A DNA stretch of 64,000 nucleotides, from the NCBI RefSeq assembly GCF_006007885.1, contig NZ_VCRO01000001.1, positions 124,001 through 188,000 on the forward strand. Reading direction: 5' to 3'. Position numbers and translations under genes: made by a program. Source of the stretch: Alteribacter natronophilus (lineage in GTDB: Bacteria > Bacillota > Bacilli > Bacillales > Salisediminibacteriaceae). Positions 34,067-42,511 of this stretch are shown piece after piece. Positions within the stretch are counted from its first letter, which is position 1, and each line of letters opens with the position of its first letter. The notes below the pieces were generated by a model that did not search any database, was not told the DNA's origin, and saw only the letters and a program-made list of their open reading frames with translations.

Positions 34067-34480
34067 TTATCCACCCGTCCGCGGATCCCGCGTATCATCC
34101 GTAGCCGCAGCATTCGGCACAGTACCCATATCTTTTACGATGACAAGAATATTGCCGTTTTGAACGTCCTCTTCAAAGCGGGAGGCATCCTCCTCGTTCA
34201 GCCCGAGATCCTCGAGCTTCTGTCCATCACTATCCGGACCGCTGGCACCCCCGAGTACGTTTTTCACCTTATCAAAAAAGCCGTCATCCCGGTCAGGATC
34301 CTCAAGCTCATCCAGATCCTGCACGTGGGCATCTGTCTCCCGGGCTACTTTTCCGAGGGCCAGTTCCTTCTTCGACGCAATGGTCACCTGCTCCGCTGTT
34401 TTTCCCTCACGGCGAAGCTTTTCAATCGCACGAATCGCTTCCTCAGCTGTTTCATAAACACCTTTAACTTCCACTCTCAT
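34067..34480 (-). CDS. YflT-like general stress protein
   Basis: 137 residues. The N-terminal domain (VEVKGVYETAEEAIRAIEKLRREGKTAEQVTIASK split over a ferredoxin-like fold) is the heat-induced stress protein YflT / GSP17M domain. A linker rich in Asp, Glu and Gly and a second alpha/beta segment (DVQNGNILVIVKD) follow. Homologues belong to the SigB regulon in Bacillus; no clear SigB promoter was identified here. AGGAGG ribosome site eight bases before the ATG. Highly acidic, as expected of a salt-adapted protein. Confidence 0.8.
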   Translation of the reverse strand: MRVEVKGVYETAEEAIRAIEKLRREGKTAEQVTIASKKELALGKVARETDAHVQDLDELEDPDRDDGFFDKVKNVLGGASGPDSDGQKLEDLGLNEEDASRFEEDVQNGNILVIVKDMGTVPNAAATDDTRDPRTGG

Positions 34481-34658
34481 TATAATCCTCCTCATTTTTA
34501 CGGTATACTTACCGTTTCCCGTGATTAAAACCCGTTAAACAGCGGGCAAAAAAGTGAAGATTTATTTACAGTGATAACTCGGTACACCGTAAAGTGCGAA
34601 AATATGTTAAACTATTCACGCAGATATAAGACTCGTAAAATGGAGGCGTAGCGAACGA

Positions 34659-35579
34659 ATGGGTAAACGATTTATGCTCTTTATTCTTACCAATATTCTC
34701 GTCCTGACGACAATCATGATCGTCTGGTCGCTGATTACGATGTATACAGGCATCGGAGAAGGCGGCTTTCAGGATGGAAGCGGCATCCTGGGAATTGATT
34801 ATGTGGCACTCGGGGTCTTCTCCCTGATTGTCGGTTTTGCCGGATCCTTTATCTCCCTTGCCATGAGCCGATGGATGGCTAAAACGATGATGAAAGTAAA
34901 AGTCATCGACCCGGGCGGTCCAATGAGCAGCCAGGAGCGGATGGTAGTGGAAAAAGTCCATCGTCTGAGCCGCGCTGCAGGACTTATGCACATGCCTGAA
35001 GTAGGCATCTACAACAGTCCGGAAGTTAACGCATTTGCTACAGGTCCATCGAAGAAACGCTCACTCGTAGCCGTTTCCTCAGGCCTGCTGCAGACGATGG
35101 ATGACGACGCCATCGAAGGGGTTATCGCCCACGAGGTAGCCCACGTCAACAACGGTGATATGGTCACGATGACGCTGCTCCAGGGTGTTATTAACACGTT
35201 CGTCGTGTTCTTCTCCCGGATCGCGGCGATCCTTGCATCCCGTCTCGCACCAAACGACGGGGTACGGATCATCGTTCACATCGCATCGATCTTTATCTTC
35301 CAGATTCTCTTCTCGATTCTCGGAAGCCTTGTGGTCATGGCGTTCTCCCGCTACCGTGAATTTCACGCTGACCGCGGCGGAGCGGACCTTGCCGGACGCG
35401 ACAAAATGGCACACGCCCTGCGCTCACTGAAATCGTATGTGGACCGTGCCAGCGTCAAAGACGGACGTGACGACACAGCAATTGCAACAATGAAAATCAA
35501 CGGCAAAGGCGGCATCTCCAAGCTCTTCTCATCCCACCCGGATCTCGATGAGCGGATCCGCCGTCTCGAAGAACAGTAG
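34659..35579 (+). CDS. htpX: Membrane zinc metalloprotease HtpX
   Basis: 306-residue M48 protease for quality control of membrane proteins. Two N-terminal transmembrane helices, the zinc motif HEVAH (H158-H162), the third ligand region [13 protein letters not shown], and two further helices between them (about 170-235) give the standard HtpX layout. TGGAGGCG ribosome site. Monocistronic, with a good terminator. Adjacent to and divergent from the YflT-like stress gene, consistent with an envelope/heat-stress pairing. Confidence 0.95.
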   Translation: MGKRFMLFILTNILVLTTIMIVWSLITMYTGIGEGGFQDGSGILGIDYVALGVFSLIVGFAGSFISLAMSRWMAKTMMKVKVIDPGGPMSSQERMVVEKVHRLSRAAGLMHMPEVGIYNSPEVNAFATGPSKKRSLVAVSSGLLQTMDDDAIEGVIAHEVAHVNNGDMVTMTLLQGVINTFVVFFSRIAAILASRLAPNDGVRIIVHIASIFIFQILFSILGSLVVMAFSRYREFHADRGGADLAGRDKMAHALRSLKSYVDRASVKDGRDDTAIATMKINGKGGISKLFSSHPDLDERIRRLEEQ

Positions 35580-35590
35580 AATCAAAGAAT

Positions 35591-35627
35591 AAGAGCCTTT
35601 CCCGCCTGGGAGAGGCTCTTTTCTTTC
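35591..35627 (+). terminator. htpX terminator
   Basis: AGAGCCTTTCCC / GGGAGAGGCTCT stem with loop GCCT, then TTTTCTTTC. Confidence 0.92.
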
Positions 35628-35728
35628 ACTGAGTCAGATTATAAGAGAAAAAGATCCACCAGCCTGTTTCGGAAAACCAAGCAAACCATTATAATAGATA
35701 GAATCATCTGAAAAAGGAGCCTGACACC

Positions 35729-36844
35729 ATGACAGCCAATGCCGAAATACTTAACGATATCTTCGAACATCTGCACAGTAATCCGGAGCTGAGCTGGGAG
35801 GAAACAGAAACGACAGCCTGGCTGAAATCCTTTATTGAATCCAGAGGTGTCTCTGCCCGGACGTTTGATGACTGTACAGGCCTTACAGCTGAAATCGGAC
35901 AGGGCCATCCGGTGGTGGCTGTCCGCGCCGATATTGATGCCCTCTGGCAGGAAGTAAACGGCACGTTTCAGGCCAACCACTCCTGCGGTCACGACGCCCA
36001 CATGACGATCGTTCTCGGGACTTTCCTAGAACTGCTCGAAAACAGGGATCAGCTTCAGGGAACCGTGAGATTTATTTTCCAGCCTGCAGAGGAGAAGGGA
36101 ACAGGGGCGCTCAAAATGGTTGAAAAAGGGGTCGTTGACGACGCCGATTACTTATTCGGCATGCACCTTCGCCCTCATCAGGAGCTCGGATCCGGGGAGT
36201 TTGCACCTGCTATATCACACGGTGCCGCCCGGCTGATTCAAGGAACGATCAGAGGGGAAGATGCACACGGGGCAAGGCCTCATCTCAATACCAATGCCGT
36301 CCAGGTGGGAGCGGAACTTGTTATGGCCATAAACGGGATGCACTTTGACCCGATGGTGCCCCAGTCAATGAAAGTGACCGGTTTTCAGGCCGGGGGAAAA
36401 AGTGCCAATATCATCCCCGGAAATGCTGCGTTTACTGTGGATGCCCGCGCTCAGACAAATGAGGTCATGGACTCGATGATAAGTAAGTTTGACAGGATGA
36501 TCCGCATGATCGCCGACTTTCACGAGATCGATATTACGACGGAAATAAAAGCGGATATGCCTGCAGCGGTTCTGAACGAGGAGGCTGCGGTGGTTATGGA
36601 AGCGGGGATCCAGGGGGCTCTGGGCTCTGACGCCTGCCGTCCTGCCATTGTCACAACCGGCGGCGATGATTTTCATTTCTACACGATTAAACGGCCGCAG
36701 GTAAAAGCGACGATGCTTGCCATCGGATGCGGACTCTCTCCCGGGCTTCATCACCCGGACATGACGTTTGACCGAAGCGCCATTCCTGACGCAGTAAAGG
36801 TTATGAGCTGCGCTGTGATGCGCGCACTTGAAAAAAATAACTGA
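35729..36844 (+). CDS. M20 family amidohydrolase / carboxypeptidase
   Basis: 371 residues, zinc aminoacylase fold. Metal-site segments are VRADIDAL, CGHDAHM, QPAEEKGTGA (catalytic base Glu plus ligand) and GMHLRPH. The dimerisation lid domain occupies about 165-280. It resembles Bacillus AmhX-type amidohydrolases, which cleave N-acyl or hippurate-like amides; the substrate is not assigned. AAAGGAGCC ribosome site. Single gene with a terminator shared with the convergent WG-repeat gene. Confidence 0.9.
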   Translation: MTANAEILNDIFEHLHSNPELSWEETETTAWLKSFIESRGVSARTFDDCTGLTAEIGQGHPVVAVRADIDALWQEVNGTFQANHSCGHDAHMTIVLGTFLELLENRDQLQGTVRFIFQPAEEKGTGALKMVEKGVVDDADYLFGMHLRPHQELGSGEFAPAISHGAARLIQGTIRGEDAHGARPHLNTNAVQVGAELVMAINGMHFDPMVPQSMKVTGFQAGGKSANIIPGNAAFTVDARAQTNEVMDSMISKFDRMIRMIADFHEIDITTEIKADMPAAVLNEEAAVVMEAGIQGALGSDACRPAIVTTGGDDFHFYTIKRPQVKATMLAIGCGLSPGLHHPDMTFDRSAIPDAVKVMSCAVMRALEKNN

Positions 36845-36845
36845 C

Positions 36846-36884
36846 AAAAGCCCCTGAGCCTCTATTGATTCGAGGCCAGGGGCG
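36846..36884. terminator. Shared terminator, M20 and WG-repeat genes
   Basis: GCCCCTGAGCCTC / GAGGCCAGGGGC stem (one mismatch); minus-strand side has CTTTTG, plus side GTCCTTCGTTTT. Confidence 0.8.
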
Positions 36885-36907
36885 TCCTTCGTTTTACGTG
36901 CTTTACA

Positions 36908-38626
36908 CTAGCATTCATTGAAACTGCACCAGAACTCTCCGGATGTGTCAATCAGCTCCTCAATCTGCGTAAAGGGAATCGGGAACTCCGGAAACCCGGC
37001 AGCATAGGCGGCAATTTCATACGGAGCAAAGTACACAACAAGGGAATCATCCGTAACATAAAACGGCTGATCCGGGGAGATGCCTGTATAAGCATCCGGG
37101 AAGAAATAGTCCGGGTTTTCCTCGATCTGCTGCCCGACAATCTCACTGATCTCAGTTACGTAATCCGCATCGTCCTTAAATAAATCCGACAGTGTGTAAA
37201 TGCGTCCATTCCGTATATTAACAGAAACCGTCGTCCGGTAAGGCATCCCGTGTGCGGCACCGAAAGGGAAGTCATACCCGTTCAGCTCAAGGACATTCAG
37301 ATCACTCCGGTAGAAGAGAACGTTAAAATCACCCGAATAGGTGCCATCTGCAGTCTCTTCAGGCGTAACGGGCCTGATTCCTGACAGACGGCGAAGTTCC
37401 TTATTTACGCTCCGTTCCCCGGCCTGATCAGGCATGCCCCTGAACTGAGGGTAGTAGATGAGATAATTCGGGTCCGGCCGGTACTTCATTTCCTGGATAT
37501 AAACGGTTCCCGACAGGGGAATGACGGTATTCTGCGCCCATACGAGCCTGCCGTTCCGGTCATAGTAGGAGAGTCTGAGATCGGTAAATGCCCGGATCAG
37601 ATTCCCTTCAAAGCTCAGCAGGCCGCTGCCGGACACAACGGGAAGGTTTGGAGCCGGCATACCATCACGATTTATAAAAAAGGAAACGGTTCCCCGGGTT
37701 ACAGAACTGTAACCGCGGTCATAGGGGGCAGCGCTGTCATACAGGAAATCAGTGAGAATAGCGCCAGTTGAACTGTCGGCAATGGCATAAACCGACCCCG
37801 CAAACGGTTTATCCGGGCGAATGGCTTTACCGACAGCGGCTCTTCTGCTGCCGAGCAGAATGATATCGTTGTAGACCGGTTCGATTATATAGGAACCGTT
37901 CCGGTCAATCAGTCCGTACTTATTTTCGACTGCCTCACTGATATTTACTACTGCCCGACCCTCTTCAAAAGGCAGTGCAACGCTGAAACGGGGTTCGATT
38001 ACGATCTCCCCGGTTTCATTCACGTAACCGGCTTTTACATCAAAAGTCTCCCGAAAGACGATGAGACCTTCACTGAGCCCCATCATCTGGCTGTAGGAAA
38101 AATCCTGAAGTACGTTTCCGTCTCTGTCAATCAGGGCATAAGAATCGCCATCCTTCTGAACGAGTGCTTTCCCGTCCGAAAAGTCATACGCATAATAATA
38201 CTGAGCGGGTACGACAGGTGTGCCGCTTTCGTTGAGATACCCGTAACGGATGGGATCATCCACTCCCTGATAGACGGCCCTTCCCTCCTTAAAATCGCTG
38301 ATCCAGAAATAGGAAGGCTCAAGCACCTCTGCACCGGTCTCATCCAGAAGTCCGTACCGGCTGTTTCTGATCATCACGGCCCGCCCTTCACTGAAAGGGG
38401 AAATCACCTCATATTCAGGGGGGACAATGAATTGCCCCTTTTCATTAATAATACCGGCAAGCCCCATCGTGACTACTGCCAGCCCGTTTTCCTGAAACGA
38501 GCCGGCAGCCTCCAGCTCCGGAATAATGATGAACTGTCCGGTTTCGTTAATATAGCCCCATTTGGTTCCGCCCGCCGTTTTCAGGCTCGCAGGGAACAGA
38601 CGGGGGACAAAAATCCTGGCATACAT
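36908..38626 (-). CDS. WG-repeat protein with C-terminal DUF3298/RsiV-like domain
   Basis: 572 residues. At least seven WG-type repeats occupy about 15-330. Their cores are WGYINETG, AGIINEKG, YGLLDETG, YGYLNESG, YALIDRDG, AGYVNETG and YGLIDRNG, each followed by a strand and an F.EGRA(V/A) segment: a beta-propeller or solenoid surface. The C-terminal 180 residues carry a DUF3298 signature (GRIYTLSDLFKDD...YFAPYEIAAYAAGFPEFPIPF), as in the extracytoplasmic part of RsiV. No clear signal peptide is seen, and the protein ends FWCSFNEC. The ATG at 38626 follows AGGGAGC. Function unknown, probably binding. Confidence 0.85.
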   Translation of the reverse strand: MYARIFVPRLFPASLKTAGGTKWGYINETGQFIIIPELEAAGSFQENGLAVVTMGLAGIINEKGQFIVPPEYEVISPFSEGRAVMIRNSRYGLLDETGAEVLEPSYFWISDFKEGRAVYQGVDDPIRYGYLNESGTPVVPAQYYYAYDFSDGKALVQKDGDSYALIDRDGNVLQDFSYSQMMGLSEGLIVFRETFDVKAGYVNETGEIVIEPRFSVALPFEEGRAVVNISEAVENKYGLIDRNGSYIIEPVYNDIILLGSRRAAVGKAIRPDKPFAGSVYAIADSSTGAILTDFLYDSAAPYDRGYSSVTRGTVSFFINRDGMPAPNLPVVSGSGLLSFEGNLIRAFTDLRLSYYDRNGRLVWAQNTVIPLSGTVYIQEMKYRPDPNYLIYYPQFRGMPDQAGERSVNKELRRLSGIRPVTPEETADGTYSGDFNVLFYRSDLNVLELNGYDFPFGAAHGMPYRTTVSVNIRNGRIYTLSDLFKDDADYVTEISEIVGQQIEENPDYFFPDAYTGISPDQPFYVTDDSLVVYFAPYEIAAYAAGFPEFPIPFTQIEELIDTSGEFWCSFNEC

Positions 38627-38711
38627 ATGCACAGCTCCCTTTTCCGTTTAATCTCAGTTTATGGCAGTACTGGGCGTTCCGTTCGGAATGAAGGGAAGTA
38701 TCAGAAATTTC

Positions 38712-38740
38712 TTACATATGAATGACTATTCAGTTAAAAT
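38712..38740 (+). promoter_or_regulatory. Promoter of the 3-hydroxyacyl-CoA dehydrogenase gene
   Basis: TTACAT (38712-38717), a 17-base spacer and TAAAAT (38735-38740). A FadR-like box fills the spacer. Confidence 0.6.
38719..38736. promoter_or_regulatory. Candidate FadR operator
   Basis: TGAATGACTATTCAGTTA matches the Bacillus FadR (TetR family) box TGAATGAMTANTCATTCA with a perfect left arm and centre and two mismatches in the right arm. Its place between -35 and -10 would give repression lifted by long-chain acyl-CoA. Confidence 0.68.
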
Positions 38741-38761
38741 AGAGGGAAAAGGAGGCATTCC

Positions 38762-39523
38762 ATGAAAATGAGTCAAATTACTGCCGCCGTAACCGGAGGC
38801 GCATCAGGTCTCGGGGCAGGAGTAGTCTTGCATATTACCGCAAATGGAGGCCGTGCGGTGATCCTTGACCGGGACGTCGAACGAGGTCGCGCGGCGGAAA
38901 ATGAAAGCGCTCTCTTTGTCCGGACAGATGTGACGGAGGAGGAGAGTGTCTCGGCAGCTCTAACCCGAGGGGAAGATCATTTTGGTCCGATTAACGCGGT
39001 TGTAAACTGTGCAGGAATCGCAATTGCGGAAAAAGTGAACGGCCGGAAGGGGATTCACGCACTCGAGTCTTTTTCAAACGTTATCGATGTGAACCTGAAA
39101 GGAACTTTCAATGTCATCCGCCTTGCCGCGGAAAAAATGCAGCAGAACGAACCTGACGAGAATACAGGAGAGCGCGGCGTGATCATCAACACGGCCTCGG
39201 TAGCGGCCTTTGACGGACAGATCGGCCAGGCAGCCTACAGCGCCTCCAAAGCCGGTGTTGCGGGGATGACGCTGCCGATAGCGAGGGAACTCGCCGCGCA
39301 TGGAATCCGCGTGATGACAATTGCTCCTGGACTGTTTAACACGCCCATGTTTGAAAGCCTGCCGCAGGAAGCCCGTGACGCCCTCGGTGCCATGACGCCC
39401 TTTCCAAAGCGCCTCGGGGAACCGGAAGAGTTTGCCCGGCTCGCAGGGGCGATTATCGAAAATCCCATGCTGAACGGGGAAGTGATCCGCCTCGACGGAG
39501 CGATCCGCATGCAGCCGAAGTAG
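38762..39523 (+). CDS. Short-chain 3-hydroxyacyl-CoA dehydrogenase (SDR family)
   Basis: 253-residue NAD(P)-dependent SDR. The cofactor motif is TGGASGLG (11-18), with VNCAGIA and the catalytic S146, Y159 and K163 (YSASK). The segment [11 protein letters not shown]...[26 protein letters not shown] is the hallmark of type-2 3-hydroxyacyl-CoA dehydrogenase (human HSD17B10-like), the third step of beta-oxidation. AAAAGGAGGC ribosome site. It precedes acyl-CoA dehydrogenase and thiolase genes, and its promoter carries a FadR-like box. A MITE-like element separates it from the next gene. Confidence 0.92.
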   Translation: MKMSQITAAVTGGASGLGAGVVLHITANGGRAVILDRDVERGRAAENESALFVRTDVTEEESVSAALTRGEDHFGPINAVVNCAGIAIAEKVNGRKGIHALESFSNVIDVNLKGTFNVIRLAAEKMQQNEPDENTGERGVIINTASVAAFDGQIGQAAYSASKAGVAGMTLPIARELAAHGIRVMTIAPGLFNTPMFESLPQEARDALGAMTPFPKRLGEPEEFARLAGAIIENPMLNGEVIRLDGAIRMQPK

Positions 39524-39575
39524 CCGGTTGTGCACGTCCAAAAGGAAAAAGGAATTAAGCAGACAGTCTTATCAG

Positions 39576-39809
39576 AAGGCTGTGTTCGTATAGATTGTTG
39601 TTATTGACCAAGTTAATTATGCAGCGAAAGGCGGCGAATCCAGCGACGAGCGTTTACTCCGTGATTAATCGTCGAGTTGCTTCGACGGAGCAGGCTTCGG
39701 AGCTTAACTGGAAGAGGAAGAAGCAGGAATTCGTCGGAGGCTGAAGTGATGCCCGCGGAAAGCGTCCGCCTGCAGCGAAATAAAACAACAATCTTTCCGA
39801 AAACAGCTT
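39576..39809 (+). mobile_element. MITE-like element, copy E1 (234 bp, both ends intact)
   Basis: Terminal inverted repeats of about 30 bases: AAGGCTGTGTTCGTATAGAT at the left, and at the right the reverse complement of AAGCTGTTTTCGGAAAGATT. Each is followed inward by TGTTGTTATT or TGTTGTTTTATT. The 11-bp sequence CTTATCAGAAG occurs at both edges (39569-39579 and 39807-39817), suggesting a target duplication partly overlapping the ends. The interior is GC-rich and codes for nothing. Subterminal motifs TGCCCGCGGAAAGCG and AGAGGAAGAAGCAGGA recur in other copies. It is inserted between two beta-oxidation genes. Confidence 0.8.
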
Positions 39810-39854
39810 ATCAGAAGACTTCAGATACGACTACTCAAAAAGGAGGCCCGCACG

Positions 39855-41000
39855 ATGACTCATCCATACTTAACGGACGACCACCACATCTTCCGTCAGG
39901 CACTTAGAAAATTCCTTGAAAAAGAAGCCTATCCCCACTACGACAAGTGGGAGGAGGACAGAATCATTCCCCGCACGTTCTGGGAAAAACTCGGCCAGCA
40001 GGGTTTTCTCTGTCCGGATCTGCCTGAGCGGTACGGCGGCGCTGAAACCGACTGGGGGTTCAGTGTTGTTATTGAGGAAGAACTGGAACGGGTCGGCACC
40101 GGGCTTGTAGGTGTATCGCTTCATAACGATATTGTCGTCCCGTACATTACCGACTACGGGAGCGGGGAACAGAAAAACAGGTGGCTGCCCAAATGTACGA
40201 CCGGTGAGACGATCACAGCTCTTGCCATGACCGAACCCGGCGCCGGATCTGACCTGGCGAATATTAAAACGACTGCCATCAGACAGGGCGATCATTACGT
40301 GCTGAACGGTCAGAAAACGTTTATCACAAATGGCATACACGCCGACCTCGTCGTCGTTGCCTGCAAAACAGATCCGAAAGCAGAACCGAAGCACAAAGGA
40401 GTGAGCCTTCTCGTTGTTGAGCGGGGCACGGAAGGTTTTTCCCGGGGCAGAAAGCTGGACAAAATCGGTCTTCACTGCCAGGACACCGCCGAACTGATTT
40501 TTGAAGACTGCAGGGTTCCGGCTGAAAACCTCCTCGGCGAGGAAGGCAAAGGGTTTCTCTACATGATGGATAAACTGCAGCAGGAACGCCTCGCGGTTGC
40601 CATCGGGGCACAGGTGGCTTCTGAGGAAATGCTTCATGATACCATCGATTATACCCGCTCTCGAAAAGCGTTCGGCCAGGCGGTAAGTGATTTTCAGAAT
40701 ACACGGTTCAGACTGGCGGAAATCGCAACCGAAATTGAGATGGGCCGCACCTTTCTCGACGACCTGATCGACCGCCACATCAAGGGCGAGGACGTGGTGA
40801 AACAGGTGAGCATGGCAAAATACAAGCTCACGGAAACAGCCAGGCACACCGCCACTGTGTGCATGCAGCTTCACGGCGGCTACGGTTATATGGAAGAATA
40901 CAAAATAGCGAGACGCTACCGGGACACGCCGGTCTCTTCCATCTACGCTGGAACCAATGAAATTATGAAAACGATCATCGCTAAGAAAATAGGACTCTAG
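39855..41000 (+). CDS. Acyl-CoA dehydrogenase (long-chain/isovaleryl-like catalytic layout)
   Basis: 381-residue FAD enzyme for the first step of acyl-CoA oxidation. The FAD-binding segments are AMTEPGAGSDLANIKTTA and FITNG; the C-terminal motif is QLHGGYGYMEEY. The usual glutamate of short/medium-chain enzymes (YEGT) is alanine here (YAGTNEI). The glutamate of the LKLQQERL-type helix (E244) is in place, as in long-chain and isovaleryl-CoA dehydrogenases, whose base comes from that helix. AAAAAGGAGG ribosome site. Cotranscribed with the thiolase 12 bases downstream. Confidence 0.93.
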   Translation: MTHPYLTDDHHIFRQALRKFLEKEAYPHYDKWEEDRIIPRTFWEKLGQQGFLCPDLPERYGGAETDWGFSVVIEEELERVGTGLVGVSLHNDIVVPYITDYGSGEQKNRWLPKCTTGETITALAMTEPGAGSDLANIKTTAIRQGDHYVLNGQKTFITNGIHADLVVVACKTDPKAEPKHKGVSLLVVERGTEGFSRGRKLDKIGLHCQDTAELIFEDCRVPAENLLGEEGKGFLYMMDKLQQERLAVAIGAQVASEEMLHDTIDYTRSRKAFGQAVSDFQNTRFRLAEIATEIEMGRTFLDDLIDRHIKGEDVVKQVSMAKYKLTETARHTATVCMQLHGGYGYMEEYKIARRYRDTPVSSIYAGTNEIMKTIIAKKIGL

Positions 41001-41012
41001 GAGGCAGACAGA

Positions 41013-42167
41013 ATGATGAAAGAAGCAGTAATCGTCGATGCAGTCCGCACCCCGGTTGCAAGAAAAAAAGGGCTCCTTCAGCATGTGCGCTCAGAGGATC
41101 TGGCAGCCATTGCCCTGAAGGAACTTGCTTCACGGGCCGGTATCGATCCGGCTGAAATAGAGGATGTCATCATGGGATGTGTTACACAGAGCGGCGAACA
41201 GGCAGGGGATATCGGACGCCAGGCGGCCCTCATCGCCGGCTACCCTCAACACGTTCCCGGCACAACGATCGACCGGCAGTGCGGATCCGGCCAGCAGGCG
41301 ATCCATTTTGCTGCCCAGGCAATTCTGGCAGGGGACATGGATACAGTGGTGGCTGCAGGGGTTGAGAATATGACACGTGTGCCGATGGGATCCAACTTCC
41401 AGGGAGCGAAACCGAGCCCGGGACTGACAGAGCGTTTTGAGATTGTGCACCAGGGCGAATCGGCAGAACGGATTGCCGACCGGTGGGGGTTTTTACGCGC
41501 CGAACTTGATGAGTACGCTGCCATGAGTCACGACCGTGCTTTACAGGCACAGAAAGACGGGCGCTTTGACCGTGATATTGTTCCGGTTACGGTGACACTT
41601 GAGGACGGCTCCACTGAGACGATCTCCTCGGATACCGGTCCCCGTCCCGGGACAACAAAAGAGACGCTCGGCGAACTGAAACCGGTGTTCAGAGCCGATG
41701 GGAAAATTCATGCCGGAAACGCCAGTCAGATCAGTGATGGTGCCGGCGCTGTTCTCGTTATGAGCCGTGAAAAAGCGGATCAGCTCGGCCTGAAACCGCG
41801 CTTTCGCATCCACACAAGGGTGGTGACAGGTTCTGATCCGACAATGATGCTCACCGGGCCGATTCCGGCAACAGAACTGGCTCTGAAAAAGTCAGGTCTC
41901 AGGCTCAGTGACATCGATGTTTTTGAAGTGAACGAGGCGTTTGCTTCTGTTCCTCTCGCCTGGCTTCACGAAACAGGTGCCGATCCGGAAAAACTGAATC
42001 CAAACGGCGGGGCAATTGCCCTTGGTCATCCTCTCGGTGCAAGCGGGATCCGGCTTATGACAACGATGATGAGCGAGCTCGAGCGGACCGGCGGAAAATA
42101 CGGCCTTCAGACGATGTGCGAAGGCTACGGAATGGCCAACGCAACGATCATAGAAAGACTGGACTGA
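41013..42167 (+). CDS. Thiolase (acetyl-CoA acyltransferase)
   Basis: 384 residues. The catalytic triad-like set is C90 (DRQCGSGQQ), H339 (GGAIALGHPLGASG) and C369 (QTMCEGYGMAN), all intact. It cleaves 3-ketoacyl-CoA in beta-oxidation. CTAGGAGGC ribosome site overlapping the acyl-CoA dehydrogenase stop. With the SDR and dehydrogenase it covers three of four beta-oxidation steps; no enoyl-CoA hydratase is in the window. A 21-bp repeat array begins 30 bases after the stop, before the terminator. Confidence 0.95.
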   Translation: MMKEAVIVDAVRTPVARKKGLLQHVRSEDLAAIALKELASRAGIDPAEIEDVIMGCVTQSGEQAGDIGRQAALIAGYPQHVPGTTIDRQCGSGQQAIHFAAQAILAGDMDTVVAAGVENMTRVPMGSNFQGAKPSPGLTERFEIVHQGESAERIADRWGFLRAELDEYAAMSHDRALQAQKDGRFDRDIVPVTVTLEDGSTETISSDTGPRPGTTKETLGELKPVFRADGKIHAGNASQISDGAGAVLVMSREKADQLGLKPRFRIHTRVVTGSDPTMMLTGPIPATELALKKSGLRLSDIDVFEVNEAFASVPLAWLHETGADPEKLNPNGGAIALGHPLGASGIRLMTTMMSELERTGGKYGLQTMCEGYGMANATIIERLD

Positions 42168-42197
42168 AAAAAGGTGAACAGACCTTAATTTTGGAAA

Positions 42198-42340
42198 AGT
42201 GTTAGAATAAATCGGAATTTTGTTAGAATAAATACAAAATACGTTAGAATAATCAGGGATTTTGTTAGAATAAATGCAAAATCAGTTAGAATTAATCTAA
42301 AACCAGTTAGAAATAATCCATAACCAGTCAAATTAAATTA
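42198..42340. repeat. 21-bp tandem repeat array (GTTAGAATAA family), copy 2
   Basis: Seven consecutive 21-bp units starting at 42198, 42219, 42240, 42261, 42282, 42303 and 42324; the last is decayed. The consensus TNNGTTAGAATAAATNNAAAA equals that of the array at 7553. It lies between the thiolase stop and its terminator, so it should be transcribed as 3' UTR. Confidence 0.92.
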
Positions 42341-42407
42341 AACGCTACGCAATGCGGCAGAAAACCCATCCAAAACCCCATCGTCCAAATAGAAAACAGA
42401 CAACCCG

Positions 42408-42440
42408 CCCCTGCCCGGTTCGCACCAGGCAGGGGTTTTT
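42408..42440 (+). terminator. Terminator after the thiolase gene and repeat array
   Basis: CCCCTGCC / GGCAGGGG stem with a 12-base loop, then TTTTT. Confidence 0.88.
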
Positions 42441-42511
42441 CTGCATGACAGCGGCCTCTCCGTCATAGATATGACATACAGACAGGCACTGATATAGAGG
42501 AGGAGAGACCG

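Noticed and set aside
39870-41084. 404-codon open frame antisense to acyl-CoA dehydrogenase
   Set aside because: It mirrors a well-identified enzyme; composition (Phe, His, Cys rich) is that of a shadow frame and no domain is visible.
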